Of a stretch of 64,000 nt of DNA, positions 25,892-34,121 are shown in pieces. A program made the position numbers and the translations under genes. Each line of letters opens with the position of its first letter. The first letter of the stretch is position 1. The notes beneath the pieces were generated by a model. It searched no databases. It had not been told where the DNA came from and saw only the letters and a list, made by a program, of their open reading frames with translations. Source of the DNA: Paenarthrobacter sp. A20 (lineage in GTDB: Bacteria; Actinomycetota; Actinomycetes; Actinomycetales; Micrococcaceae); the NCBI RefSeq assembly GCF_024168825.1, contig NZ_JALJWH010000001.1, positions 930,001 through 994,000 of the forward strand. Direction: 5' to 3'.

Positions 25892-26610
25892 GAGCCGGGG
25901 GTCCTGAGCTCTACGGCAAACAATTCCACGTTGGAGGTTGCTGTCAGCACGGCAGGCGATCCGTTGGGCACCAGGAACGATGCTGGTGCATCGATGGTGG
26001 CGGTCGTGTCAGCGAATGAAAGTGTGGCACTGCCGGTGTTCAGGAAGCCAGCGATTTCGGCGCCGGGCTTTCCGAGCTTCATGTTTTGTTCTGGAGTGAG
26101 GGTGTGCCGTTCGATGGCGGCCAATGGCCCGTCAAAGGTCCCTTGTGTGTCGACGCTGGGGGTTGCATGGAGGTCATGGATCCGGGCAGGCATGGGCGGC
26201 CTTTCTGTGCGGTGGCTGCCTTCGAGGCAGCTCTGGGTGTGTGGTGTGAGGGTTTCAATGACCCACCAGTTCAGCGTCGTCGAGCCGGTGTTTCGCAGGC
26301 CGTGGGTGTTCCCCGGTGTCGTCAAGGCGAGGGTCCCGGGGCTGACCTTATGCGCTGTGCCATTAAGGAAAAACTCACCCGTTCCCTCCAGAATCAAATA
26401 GATTTCCTCGGTACGCGTGTGGCGGTGTTCACCGCTGACCCCACCCGGCGGGAGAGTAGCCCATTCCACGGCTTCTGTCGCTGATTCGAGCTCGCGTCGG
26501 GTATAGAAGGCCTTCCATCCGGTGGTGCCTGCGGCGCCGTGGACGCCAAGGACCGTGGCGTGGCCGTTGGGGGTGCGGGGCCGTGGAGGCGCTTTGGTGG
26601 GGGTGTTCAT
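25888..26610 (-). CDS. Bicupin protein
   Basis: A 240-residue protein with two cupin halves. The first has complete metal-binding motifs: GGVSGEHRHTRTEEIYLILEG and GTLALTTPGNTHGLRNTG (three His and one Glu). The second (about residues 150-235, EQNMKLGKPGAEIAGFLNTGSATL) has lost them. It probably acts as a dioxygenase, isomerase or epimerase on a polar substrate. It overlaps the cyclase stop and the next cupin start by four bases each, so it belongs to the same pathway. Confidence 0.78.
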   Translation of the reverse strand: MNTPTKAPPRPRTPNGHATVLGVHGAAGTTGWKAFYTRRELESATEAVEWATLPPGGVSGEHRHTRTEEIYLILEGTGEFFLNGTAHKVSPGTLALTTPGNTHGLRNTGSTTLNWWVIETLTPHTQSCLEGSHRTERPPMPARIHDLHATPSVDTQGTFDGPLAAIERHTLTPEQNMKLGKPGAEIAGFLNTGSATLSFADTTATIDAPASFLVPNGSPAVLTATSNVELFAVELRTPGS

Positions 26611-27752
26611 GCCGCCGACCTTTCCAGGTCCCTGTTATCGGCGCCGGTGAGGATGTTTAGTGCTGCTTCGATGTCGAGGGGTGTGAGGTCGTTGACGAAG
26701 ATAGCCGCGCCGATCCCGGTGGGCAGAGGCAGGCGCTGGAGTCCATTGCGGTGGCGGGTTGTATCGATGAGTGCCTGGACCAGGACATCGACACTCATGG
26801 AGGGGTGGGTGACAGGCAAACCAAGTGTGCGCATGACCCTGAATATCCGGCTGGCTTCGTCCGGGGTTACCAGACCCCGGTGGACGCTGATGGCGGTGGT
26901 GAGGGCCATGTCCAGGCAGACGGCTTCACCGTGAAGCAGTTCAGGTAAGGCGGTCATTTCCACGGTGGGGGAGAAAGTGTGGCCGTAGTCGACCAAACGT
27001 TCCAGGGTCTGTTCCCAGAGGTTGGGTTCCAGCTCTTCCAGCATCCCGCTGATGGCTTTGTCGATGATTTGTTGTTGGGCCTCGGTGTGCTGTTGGAACC
27101 GGCCGGCCAGTGCAGCCGCGCCGTGCTCTTCGAGCAGGGCGAACAGTTCTTCGTCCTTAACCAGAGCGATTTTGAGAATCTCCGCGAGTCCGTTGGAGAC
27201 GTGGCGCTGCTCGAGGGAGCTGAGGAAGGAGGTGTCGAGGAGGTTGCGGGACGCGGCGAAGTAGGTGCCGATTTTGTTTTTGCCGGTCTGGAAGTTCACT
27301 CCGGTCTTGACTCCGACGCTTGCATCAACGATTCCGATCAGAGTGGTGGGGACTCTGACGAAAGGGGTGTTGCGGCGGTAAATGCTGCAGGCGAATCCTA
27401 CGATGTCGGTGAGGACTCCGCCCCCGATGGCGATCACGGGTTCACGACGGCGGTCGAGCTTGAAGGTTTCGATGGCTTCGAGGACGGTTTCTACTGCGCT
27501 CCAGCGTTTGTTCGTTTCGCCATGGGGCAATACCAGGATCTTGTATTCGGAGAGGTTCGCTGCGGCGTAGGCGCGGATCCTCTCGCCGTAGAGATCATTG
27601 ACGGTGGTGTCGGTGACGATGAGTCGTCGTGAGCCGTGCTCTCCATCGACCAAAGTCGGGTTGGCCGGGTCAAGGATGTCAAAGGTGGTTTCTACCCGGT
27701 ATTGGACGTCCTGCTGGGCGGAGACGGTCCATGCGCGGTTGATGGTAGTCAT
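26607..27752 (-). CDS. Sedoheptulose-7-phosphate cyclase (2-epi-5-epi-valiolone synthase type)
   Basis: A 381-residue sugar-phosphate cyclase, start ATG 27752 with GAGAGG upstream. NAD-binding core GGGVLTDIVGFACS (110-123); substrate region RVPTTLIGIVDASVGVKTGVNF followed by KNKIGTYFAA, which is the EEVS/desmethyl-4-deoxygadusol pattern and differs from dehydroquinate synthase (GKNMIGAFHQP). Metal ligands: Glu191, His258 and His274. It would convert sedoheptulose 7-phosphate to a C7 cyclitol, the entry step to aminocyclitols, gadusol-like compounds and mycosporines. No known cyclitol partner (methyltransferase-oxidoreductase, cyclitol kinase or aminotransferase) is next to it. Confidence 0.85.
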   Translation of the reverse strand: MTTINRAWTVSAQQDVQYRVETTFDILDPANPTLVDGEHGSRRLIVTDTTVNDLYGERIRAYAAANLSEYKILVLPHGETNKRWSAVETVLEAIETFKLDRRREPVIAIGGGVLTDIVGFACSIYRRNTPFVRVPTTLIGIVDASVGVKTGVNFQTGKNKIGTYFAASRNLLDTSFLSSLEQRHVSNGLAEILKIALVKDEELFALLEEHGAAALAGRFQQHTEAQQQIIDKAISGMLEELEPNLWEQTLERLVDYGHTFSPTVEMTALPELLHGEAVCLDMALTTAISVHRGLVTPDEASRIFRVMRTLGLPVTHPSMSVDVLVQALIDTTRHRNGLQRLPLPTGIGAAIFVNDLTPLDIEAALNILTGADNRDLERSAA

Positions 27753-27753
27753 T

Positions 27754-28923
27754 TCAGGCCTCTCGGGAGATGGTGGGTCGTGCGGAGAAGGGGTTGCGGG
27801 AACGCAGTGCGTTGTTGGCCGGGACTTCAACCAGCCGCCAGAGCAGGTAGGCGCAGCCGAGGCTGAGCACGAAGGCGGCAAGAATGGTTAAGGCTGCCGG
27901 CAAGGGCTGCAGCGCCGCCGACCCGACGATGGAGCGGGTCAGGGTCAGGACGATGTCGTGGACCATGTAGAACGCGAAGGACAATTCGCCCAGGCGGACC
28001 GCTGCGGGGGAAGCGAAGATCCCCGGTGGGGAGGTATCTTGCGCTGCGGCGATGACAAGCAGCAGCACGGGGATGACGTAGGCGGCGTCCATTTGCCAGG
28101 TAATGGGGAGGAAGAGGGACCCCCCGTAGCCGAGCGCCGCAACCAGAAGGGCTGGCCCCAGCGGGATGGTAGGCAGGATTCTCTCGCGGACGGCCCGGGC
28201 TGCGAGCATGCCCAGGGCGAATTCGAGGAGCCTGACCGGTGGCAGTGCGTAGACGGCCCAGATTTGTGGGATGGATGCGCCGAACAGTGGCGATTGGGCA
28301 TGGTTGGGACCGAAGAGTTCTCCGGCGGGGAGCAGCCCGGCGGCCAGCGGTGCCAGAGTGATCAGTCCTATCAGTGCGGTGCCGATGAGGAGGAGGCCGT
28401 GCCGTGGGATGCGGTTCACCAGTGGCAGCACAAAAGGGAACGCGACGTAGAAGAAAAGTTCGGCTGAGAGCGACCAGCTGGGGTGGTTGATGCTGAAGAA
28501 GGCGGTGTCGGCCGGTATCCAGGCGTGGATCAGCAGGAGGTTGGCGACCGCTTCACCGATCGTGGAGGCCCCGAGCCCTCCGATGGCCAGAGCGAGGAAG
28601 AAGGTCACGGCATGGTTCGGGACGATCTTGGCGATTCGTCGCCAGATGAACCGTCCGGGAGTGTCCCCGGCGCGGGCAGACCACATGAGGACGAACCCGG
28701 AGAGAATGAAGAAGAACGTGACGCCGAACCATCCACCGTTCTTGAGGATGAACTGCAGCGGTTCAACTATGTCCGAATCGCCGAGGTAAAAGCGACTCAG
28801 GCTGATGTGGAAGGCGAAAACGAGCAGCGCGGCGTAGAAGCGGAGTCCCGTCAGGGCGTCAAGGCGGCGTGCAGTTACCGGAAGCGTGCCGGTTGGTTCA
28901 GGCAAGAGGGATGCTTTGGGCAT
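27754..28923 (-). CDS. Acyltransferase 3 (OafA-type) membrane protein
   Basis: A 389-residue membrane protein with about ten helices. Signature residues: LDALTGLRFYAALLVFAFHIS (conserved Arg and His), FFFILSGFVLMWS, and WSLSAELFFYVAFPF. It transfers acyl groups from the cytoplasm to extracytoplasmic acceptors, usually sugars. It ends one base before the cyclase start and overlaps the oxidase stop by 26 bases. Here it could acylate the cyclitol product. Confidence 0.88.
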   Translation of the reverse strand: MPKASLLPEPTGTLPVTARRLDALTGLRFYAALLVFAFHISLSRFYLGDSDIVEPLQFILKNGGWFGVTFFFILSGFVLMWSARAGDTPGRFIWRRIAKIVPNHAVTFFLALAIGGLGASTIGEAVANLLLIHAWIPADTAFFSINHPSWSLSAELFFYVAFPFVLPLVNRIPRHGLLLIGTALIGLITLAPLAAGLLPAGELFGPNHAQSPLFGASIPQIWAVYALPPVRLLEFALGMLAARAVRERILPTIPLGPALLVAALGYGGSLFLPITWQMDAAYVIPVLLLVIAAAQDTSPPGIFASPAAVRLGELSFAFYMVHDIVLTLTRSIVGSAALQPLPAALTILAAFVLSLGCAYLLWRLVEVPANNALRSRNPFSARPTISREA

Positions 28924-30502
28924 GGGAGAACACTCCCTTCGGGTCGTAGGCGGCGCGTGCGCGTTTGAGGCGTGGCAGGTTGCCCTTGTAGTAAAGGTCG
29001 AACGAAGTTAGTCCGGAGGTGTTCCAGGCGCTGTCGTCCAGGTCCGTGTCTGCGTAATTTACGAAGGCACCATCTGCTGTGGAGTTCAGGGGAGGGACTC
29101 CGCCGGTGGAGGCGAACATGCCCTGGTAGGTGTTGCGGGTCCAGGTGACGTTGGCTTTGTCATCTTCGGGGTTGTCCCAGATGGAGACCACTTGGAATTT
29201 GATGATGGAGTCCCGTTGGGGGACGGCTGTCGCGTCCGGGGCGACGCTGTTAACGGCACCTCCGTAGGAGGCAATCATCAGCAGCGCTCCCGGGTTGGCG
29301 ATCCTTGGATCGTTCAGGCCGCGGTAGGCAGCGGCGATCGCCTCGGGTGTGAATGTACGACGCAGGTACGCTGACTTACCTTTGAACCGGCGGGTGGAGT
29401 CGGGTCCGGTGAACCCGGTCCATTGCGTGGCCTGCATCCACGGCACGATTCGGCGCTGGGTGACCTTCGCCGCGGGCACTCCCTCCGACACGGCTGTCAG
29501 GTAGCGGTCCAGGACACCTTCAGCATCAGGGGTTGCTGCGTCAACGATGGTGTCCATGGTGATAAAACCGTTGGAACGGTGCCAGGTTTTCAGTTGGGCG
29601 AAAAGGTTTGCTTCCGGGGTTCCGGGGGCTGCGTTTCTTTCGTGCCATTGGCCGTGGTTGTTCAGCAGCCGGGTAAATGCTGCTTCATCGATGTCAGCCC
29701 AGGACCAGGACACAGTGCTGAGCCAGACATGACGCGGAGGTGAAGGCAAGGCCTTTTCCGGCCGGTTCTCCGTGGCTGAGGGGCTGCGAAGCCAGTACCG
29801 GGTCGCGATGCCAAAGTTCCCGCCCCCACCGCCCGTGTAGGCCCACCACAGTTCGTGGTGTCGGTCCTTCGGGTCCCGGGTGCCGCGACTGATCGCGACG
29901 GAACCGTCCTTGCGGACGTGAACGGCTTCAACGGCGAGGAGGTGGTCAACGACGAGGCCGTCGCGGCGGTTCATTGATCCGTAACCGCCGCCGGCGATGT
30001 GGCCGCCGGCAGCAACAGTGGGGCAGTTCCCTGCGGGAACGTAGACGCCCCATTGCTTGTAGAGCAGTTGATAGACCAGCCCGAGTTGCGCGCCGGCTCC
30101 TACCTCGAAGGCATTCATCTCCGGGTCCCAGCGGACTTGGTCCATGGCGGAAAGGTCGATGATGGATTTCACGGCCGGGTTGGCGACGAATCCTTCGTAG
30201 CAGTGCCCTCCGCTGCGGGCAGAAGGACGCAGTCCCAGCCGCAGGACGGCGCGAAGTTCTTCGGCGACCTCGGCTGCCGTGCGTGGGAAGGCGATGCGCT
30301 CGGCTTCACCTTTCCACCTCAGGTTCGTGCCTTGTTGCAGGTCATCGAACTGTTCGGAGACAGAGGTGATGACTTGATAGCCCCTGGTACGGGTTTGGGG
30401 CTCGGCGGCTTGGGCGCGCGCTGGCACACCGCTCAGGGCGATAGCGCCCAGCAGTGCGCCGCTTGCGCTGAGCATCGACCGGCGGGAGGCGGTGTGGCTC
30501 AA
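28898..30502 (-). CDS. Secreted FAD-linked oxidase (berberine-bridge-enzyme type)
   Basis: A 534-residue oxidase. The N-terminus SRRSMLSASGALLGAIALSG is a Tat-type signal, giving export of a folded flavoprotein. The FAD domain has RSGGHCYEGF (His100) and GNCPTVAAGGHIAGGGYG (Cys160), the two residues for bicovalent FAD linkage. The C-terminal BBE segment is intact (NYADTDLDD ... YKGNLPRLKRARAAYDPKGVF). Such enzymes oxidise sugars, antibiotics or alkaloids with O2. An external oxidase inside a cyclitol operon suggests a late, extracytoplasmic step. Confidence 0.9.
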   Translation of the reverse strand: MSHTASRRSMLSASGALLGAIALSGVPARAQAAEPQTRTRGYQVITSVSEQFDDLQQGTNLRWKGEAERIAFPRTAAEVAEELRAVLRLGLRPSARSGGHCYEGFVANPAVKSIIDLSAMDQVRWDPEMNAFEVGAGAQLGLVYQLLYKQWGVYVPAGNCPTVAAGGHIAGGGYGSMNRRDGLVVDHLLAVEAVHVRKDGSVAISRGTRDPKDRHHELWWAYTGGGGGNFGIATRYWLRSPSATENRPEKALPSPPRHVWLSTVSWSWADIDEAAFTRLLNNHGQWHERNAAPGTPEANLFAQLKTWHRSNGFITMDTIVDAATPDAEGVLDRYLTAVSEGVPAAKVTQRRIVPWMQATQWTGFTGPDSTRRFKGKSAYLRRTFTPEAIAAAYRGLNDPRIANPGALLMIASYGGAVNSVAPDATAVPQRDSIIKFQVVSIWDNPEDDKANVTWTRNTYQGMFASTGGVPPLNSTADGAFVNYADTDLDDSAWNTSGLTSFDLYYKGNLPRLKRARAAYDPKGVFSHAQSIPLA

Positions 30503-31395
30503 GAGAACGCTCCGATCGCGATGGGGGTCCGGAGCGCAGCAGCGTCCCTTTCATAGGGCAGGGTGCCGTCGGGCATGTTGATGATCTCGAGTTGGAGCCC
30601 GAATGGAGAGTTGAGGTACACCCACCTGTCTCCTGCGATGGGTCCGTCAATGATGGTCTCGGGTTCACCCAAAGTGGTGTAGCCGCTGATGTTCCGAATG
30701 GAGTTGACCGTCTTGTCCACGTGGTCGGCGTGGAACGCTACGTGATGGCCGCCCAGGTCGCTGTTGGCTGGCCGGGGTGAAGGAGAGTTCCCATGGAGTA
30801 CTGCGACTGGCAGTCCATGGTCGCTGGCGAAGAGGTAACCGGTGGCCCCGAATGCGGTGGTGGCCTCCTGTTGGCTGAAACCGAGCGTGGATGTGAGTTC
30901 GTGCTGGGCCGTCGCGAAGTCGTACCGGCTCAGCGCAACTGCTCCGAGGAGACGCTGCACTGGTCTGTACTGGATTGCCAGATTGATCCCGGAAGGCAGT
31001 GCTACCTCATACCCGTTGATCGGGTGCTCGATGGGGCGGACTGTCGCGTTCTCGTTGTAAAGCCTGGCGATCACGCGGTCAGGGTTCGGGGTCTGGAAAA
31101 TGAGGAAGAAGCTGCCCGCCGCTCCCGGAGGAGTGTCCCAGGAGCGGCGTTCGGCGCCGACGTATTCGAAAAGTTCGAGGTTGATACCGCGAACATTCAT
31201 TGCGGCCACCGTCAATGAGCAGGTTCCCCGGGCTCCCAGTTTCGCCGCCATCCAACCGGGTTCCCGATCAGTGATCGGGCCCTCTACGTAGCAGACCTCA
31301 GCGCCAAGGGCGTTCCGAAGGTCGTGGATCGCTTGGCGAAGCGATCTGATAGTGAGACCGAAATGGTCAATGCCACGAATTTGGGCACTGTTCAT
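30499..31395 (-). CDS. VOC-superfamily (glyoxalase/dioxygenase fold) protein
   Basis: A 298-residue protein with two VOC modules: IRGIDHFGLTIRSLRQAIHDL at the N-terminus and LGGHHVAFHADHVDKTVNSI near residue 215, with Glu in LQLEIINMPDG as the likely third metal ligand. Related proteins are lyases, epimerases, isomerases and dioxygenases. ATGA overlap with the oxidase gene puts it in the operon. Reaction unknown. Confidence 0.8.
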   Translation of the reverse strand: MNSAQIRGIDHFGLTIRSLRQAIHDLRNALGAEVCYVEGPITDREPGWMAAKLGARGTCSLTVAAMNVRGINLELFEYVGAERRSWDTPPGAAGSFFLIFQTPNPDRVIARLYNENATVRPIEHPINGYEVALPSGINLAIQYRPVQRLLGAVALSRYDFATAQHELTSTLGFSQQEATTAFGATGYLFASDHGLPVAVLHGNSPSPRPANSDLGGHHVAFHADHVDKTVNSIRNISGYTTLGEPETIIDGPIAGDRWVYLNSPFGLQLEIINMPDGTLPYERDAAALRTPIAIGAFS

Positions 31396-31490
31396 GATTC
31401 CCCCTGGATGTGATGCGAGTCAGGCCTAGGTTGGGCCCTGTGCGGATGTGACGCTTCAGGACGCGGTAAGCGTCCAGATAGTGCGGTGTG

Positions 31491-32264
31491 TTAGAGGTTG
31501 GTGCCGCCGGTGGCGTCGATCTTCTGCCCCGTGATCCAACGCGCTTCGTCGGAGGCAAGGAAAGTCACGATGCTCGCAATATCGTCGGGCTGGCCCACGC
31601 GGCCCAGGGCACTGCTGGCAGCTACCCCGGCCTGGGCTTCTTCGTTGCCGCGGAGCCAACCAGCATTGATGTCGGTGTCAACGACACCCGGGGCGACCGA
31701 GTTCACGGTGATTTCCCTGGGCCCGAGGTGTTTGGCGAGGGTCAGGGTGAAGGCTTCAATGGCGCCCTTAGTGAGGGCGTATCCAATGATTTCCGGGAAA
31801 GCTATGCGGGTGACGCCGGAGGAGATGTTGATGATGCGTCCCCCGTCTGCGATCCGGGGCAGCCCTTCCTTGACGATGAAGTAGGGCGCATTGACGTTGA
31901 TGGCCTGCTGGGTAAGGAAATCTTCCCGGCTAAAGTCCTCGATGGCCCCCCGCAAGGTGACCCCGGCATTGTTCACGAGAACGTGAATGGGCTGGTTCAA
32001 GACACCGGCTTCGGCAGCGGCTTTGTCATAGGAGGCCCAAAAATCCTGGGCCGCGGTATCGGTCCCGAGATCTGCCTGGAAAGGGAAAGCCTTTCCTCCG
32101 GCGGCTTCGATGGAGGCCGCTACTTCCGCAGCCGCCTTCCCGTCCTGTCCGTAGTGGACAGCAATAGTCAAGCCTGCGGTGGCAAGGCGGGAGGAGATTG
32201 CCGCGCCGATCCCTCGGCTGGCTCCAGTCACGACGGCGATGTGGTCTTTGTGTGTTTCGCTCAT
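31491..32264 (-). CDS. Short-chain dehydrogenase/reductase
   Basis: A 257-residue classical SDR: cofactor motif VVTGASRGIGAAIS, NNAG in VLVNNAGVTLRG, catalytic Ser in NISSGVTRIAFPEIIG and YALTK. His-Tyr-Gly after the second strand (AVHYGQDGKAA) fits NADP use. It is the first gene of the minus-strand operon, 95 bases before the VOC gene, and divergent from a TetR regulator with paired half-sites between them. Confidence 0.92.
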   Translation of the reverse strand: MSETHKDHIAVVTGASRGIGAAISSRLATAGLTIAVHYGQDGKAAAEVAASIEAAGGKAFPFQADLGTDTAAQDFWASYDKAAAEAGVLNQPIHVLVNNAGVTLRGAIEDFSREDFLTQQAINVNAPYFIVKEGLPRIADGGRIINISSGVTRIAFPEIIGYALTKGAIEAFTLTLAKHLGPREITVNSVAPGVVDTDINAGWLRGNEEAQAGVAASSALGRVGQPDDIASIVTFLASDEARWITGQKIDATGGTNL

Positions 32265-32277
32265 GAATGAGATACTT

Positions 32278-32323
32278 ACATACGTTTAGCGATCACTACA
32301 AGAAAGATTTCGAAAACATATGT
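32278..32323. promoter_or_regulatory. Candidate TetR operator between SDR and TetR genes
   Basis: ACATACGTTT (32278-32287) and AAACATATGT (32314-32323) form an inverted repeat with one mismatch, 26 bases apart. The right half contains the self-palindrome ACATATGT. The site sits in the divergent promoter region. Confidence 0.55.
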
Positions 32324-32424
32324 GTGGCGCTGACCACATTATGAAAAACCACTCTCGTGGAGGCGGCGGGAATAGATGCCTGCTGCTGGGGGCTCTTCTT
32401 GAGAGGAACGACGAGAGGACGACG

Positions 32425-33021
32425 ATGTCAGGAAAAGCAGGCCAAGGGCGGAAATTCAATATCGATGATGCCTTGGAAGCCGCCACTTTGGTCTTCTGGG
32501 ACAGCGGATACGAGGGCACCTCACTTGCGGAGCTCACGAAGGCCATGGGCATCAATCCGCCCAGCCTTTATAAGGCCTTTGGCTCCAAGGAAGACCTCTT
32601 CTTCTCCGTTGTGGATCACTACAACGCCACCCACGGAAGCTTCATGTCCATCGCCTTCGCAGAAGAAGACTCCGGGCTGAAACTTATGCGGCGGCTGCTC
32701 ATGGAAGCCGCCGACCACTACCCGTCCAAGACGTTCCCGGGCGGCTGTCTGGTGATCAGCTCCGCCGTCGCGGTGACCTCCGCGAACCGCCACGTCGCAG
32801 AACGGCTGTCCAAAATGCGCAACGACAACATCCTGGCCATGGCAGAGGCGCTGACCGGGGATCGCGAAGCAGGCCGGATCCCCCAAAGCACCGACACCCA
32901 TGCAATGGCAGCCTTCGTCGGAGCGACACTACAAGGAATGAGCCAGCAAGCCCGCGACGGCGCCAGCAAAGAGGACCTCCTCCGCATCGCCCACTACGCC
33001 ATCGCCGCTATCGGGGCCTGA
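32425..33021 (+). CDS. TetR/AcrR-family regulator of the SDR-cyclase operon
   Basis: A 198-residue regulator; ATG 32425 has AGAGG six bases upstream. The helix-turn-helix is about residues 25-55 (WDSGYEGTSLAELTKAMGINPPSLYKAFGSKEDLFFSVV). The C-terminal ligand domain resembles the TetR_C_16-like group regulating SDR and quinone-type reductases (SKTFPGGCLVISSA). Its divergent position suggests control of the SDR-first operon. Confidence 0.88.
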   Translation: MSGKAGQGRKFNIDDALEAATLVFWDSGYEGTSLAELTKAMGINPPSLYKAFGSKEDLFFSVVDHYNATHGSFMSIAFAEEDSGLKLMRRLLMEAADHYPSKTFPGGCLVISSAVAVTSANRHVAERLSKMRNDNILAMAEALTGDREAGRIPQSTDTHAMAAFVGATLQGMSQQARDGASKEDLLRIAHYAIAAIGA

Positions 33022-33140
33022 CAAACGACACGGCCGGACACAATGAAGACCAAGTTCAGGCCGCCGTGGTGCAACAGGGGCGGGGCAGCCAATCCAACCC
33101 ACCATCGCTCCGAAGAACTCCGGCAATAGGCGAATGGAAA

Positions 33141-33262
33141 AAGCCGGTCAGCGCCCGTTGGACGGTGGCCCTCAACTTCGGTGGGAGCGTCTACGACCCG
33201 CACGATCCGGTGGGAAAGCTGCTGTTCAACGTCTGGGCATGGTGGCCGAGTTCGAAGCCACA
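33141..33262 (+). pseudogene. Remnant of a serine recombinase (resolvase/invertase), frameshifted
   Basis: One frame reads ALNFGGSVYDPHDPVGKLLFNV and, after a frameshift near 33231-33238, another continues GMVAEFEA. Together they match the conserved resolvase segment that precedes the catalytic-domain end. The rest of the gene is absent. The flanking 33022-33140 and 33263-33298 show nothing else recognisable. This is a scar of a mobile element or inversion system. Confidence 0.75.
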
Positions 33263-33298
33263 TGCACCACCGATTCCACAGCCTCGAACCAAAGGCAA

Positions 33299-33982
33299 CT
33301 ACCCCCGCAGCGCCCCGAACCCCGTAATCAGCGCCTCAAGTCCCAAGCTGAACGCGACGTCAGTCGGGCGCGCATGCCGTTCAAGAGCCAACCGGTCCAC
33401 AGCGGCCGTGAAATTGGGGACCCGATCGGCGAGGCTGCCGGCGTCGAAGATGTCATCCGGCGCGGTGACGTCGTAGGCCGCCCCGAAAACAAATGCCTCC
33501 AAAGCGACGATTGCCGAGATGATTTTCTCTTCCGGGAACCCGGCGTCGCGGAAGCCTGCGGTCACGGCCTCGTACATCGCCAAAGTCTTGGGCGCATTTG
33601 CCACCGGAAGTACTGCAATGACAGGGATCAGCGGCGTATGCTCCGAGAAAACGTCGCGGTAGGACCAGGCCCAGCGACGTACAGCGGCATCCCACGGCTC
33701 CACCCCGAAAGCAGTCACATCCACCATTGCTGCCAAGTGGTCCTCCACCAACAGCAAAACGTCATCCTTGGAGGCCACATGGTTGTAGAGGGCGGAAGGC
33801 GCGACGCCGAGGGAGCGTGCCAGGGCAGCCATGGTGAGTCCGTCGTAACCCTTGCTGCTGATCAACTCAAGCGCCGCCGTCGTGATGCCGTCCTGGTCAA
33901 GGATCGCCGCAGTCGGCCTGCCGGCGCGGCGGCGTACCGGGCCGGCGGAAGTGGCCGAAGGGGCGGGGGTCGGTTCGGGCAT
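33299..33982 (-). CDS. TetR-family repressor, probably of the putrescine oxidase operon
   Basis: A 227-residue regulator, start ATG 33982 behind AAAGG. The N-terminal tail is Pro/Ala-rich, then RRRAGRPTAAILDQDGITTAALELI leads into the helix-turn-helix (GLTMAALARSLGVAPSALYNHVASKDDVL). The C-terminal domain is of the TetR_C type. It is divergent from puo, and a perfect 8+8 palindrome lies between them. The likely ligand is putrescine or its oxidation product (inference). Confidence 0.88.
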   Translation of the reverse strand: MPEPTPAPSATSAGPVRRRAGRPTAAILDQDGITTAALELISSKGYDGLTMAALARSLGVAPSALYNHVASKDDVLLLVEDHLAAMVDVTAFGVEPWDAAVRRWAWSYRDVFSEHTPLIPVIAVLPVANAPKTLAMYEAVTAGFRDAGFPEEKIISAIVALEAFVFGAAYDVTAPDDIFDAGSLADRVPNFTAAVDRLALERHARPTDVAFSLGLEALITGFGALRG

Positions 33983-34063
33983 CGGAGGCCTTTCTGCTGC
34001 CTGTGTCCCCAGCATTATTCCACCGGGCCTTCACACCGGCCGACTCCAACGCTAGTATGGATA

Positions 34064-34084
34064 TAAATGAACGCCATTCATTTA
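34064..34084. promoter_or_regulatory. Perfect palindromic operator for the puo operon
   Basis: TAAATGAA (34064-34071) and TTCATTTA (34077-34084) are perfect arms around 5 bases. It lies between the divergent TetR and puo genes, overlapping a probable -10 region (GATATA). The size suits a TetR dimer. Confidence 0.8.
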
Positions 34085-34121
34085 CTGGTCAGCCACCACG
34101 GACGGCCACGGAGAGGACATC

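Noticed and set aside
33134..34066. 310-residue plus-strand open frame
   Set aside because: Mostly antisense to the TetR gene at 33299-33982; only its first part carries the recombinase remnant.
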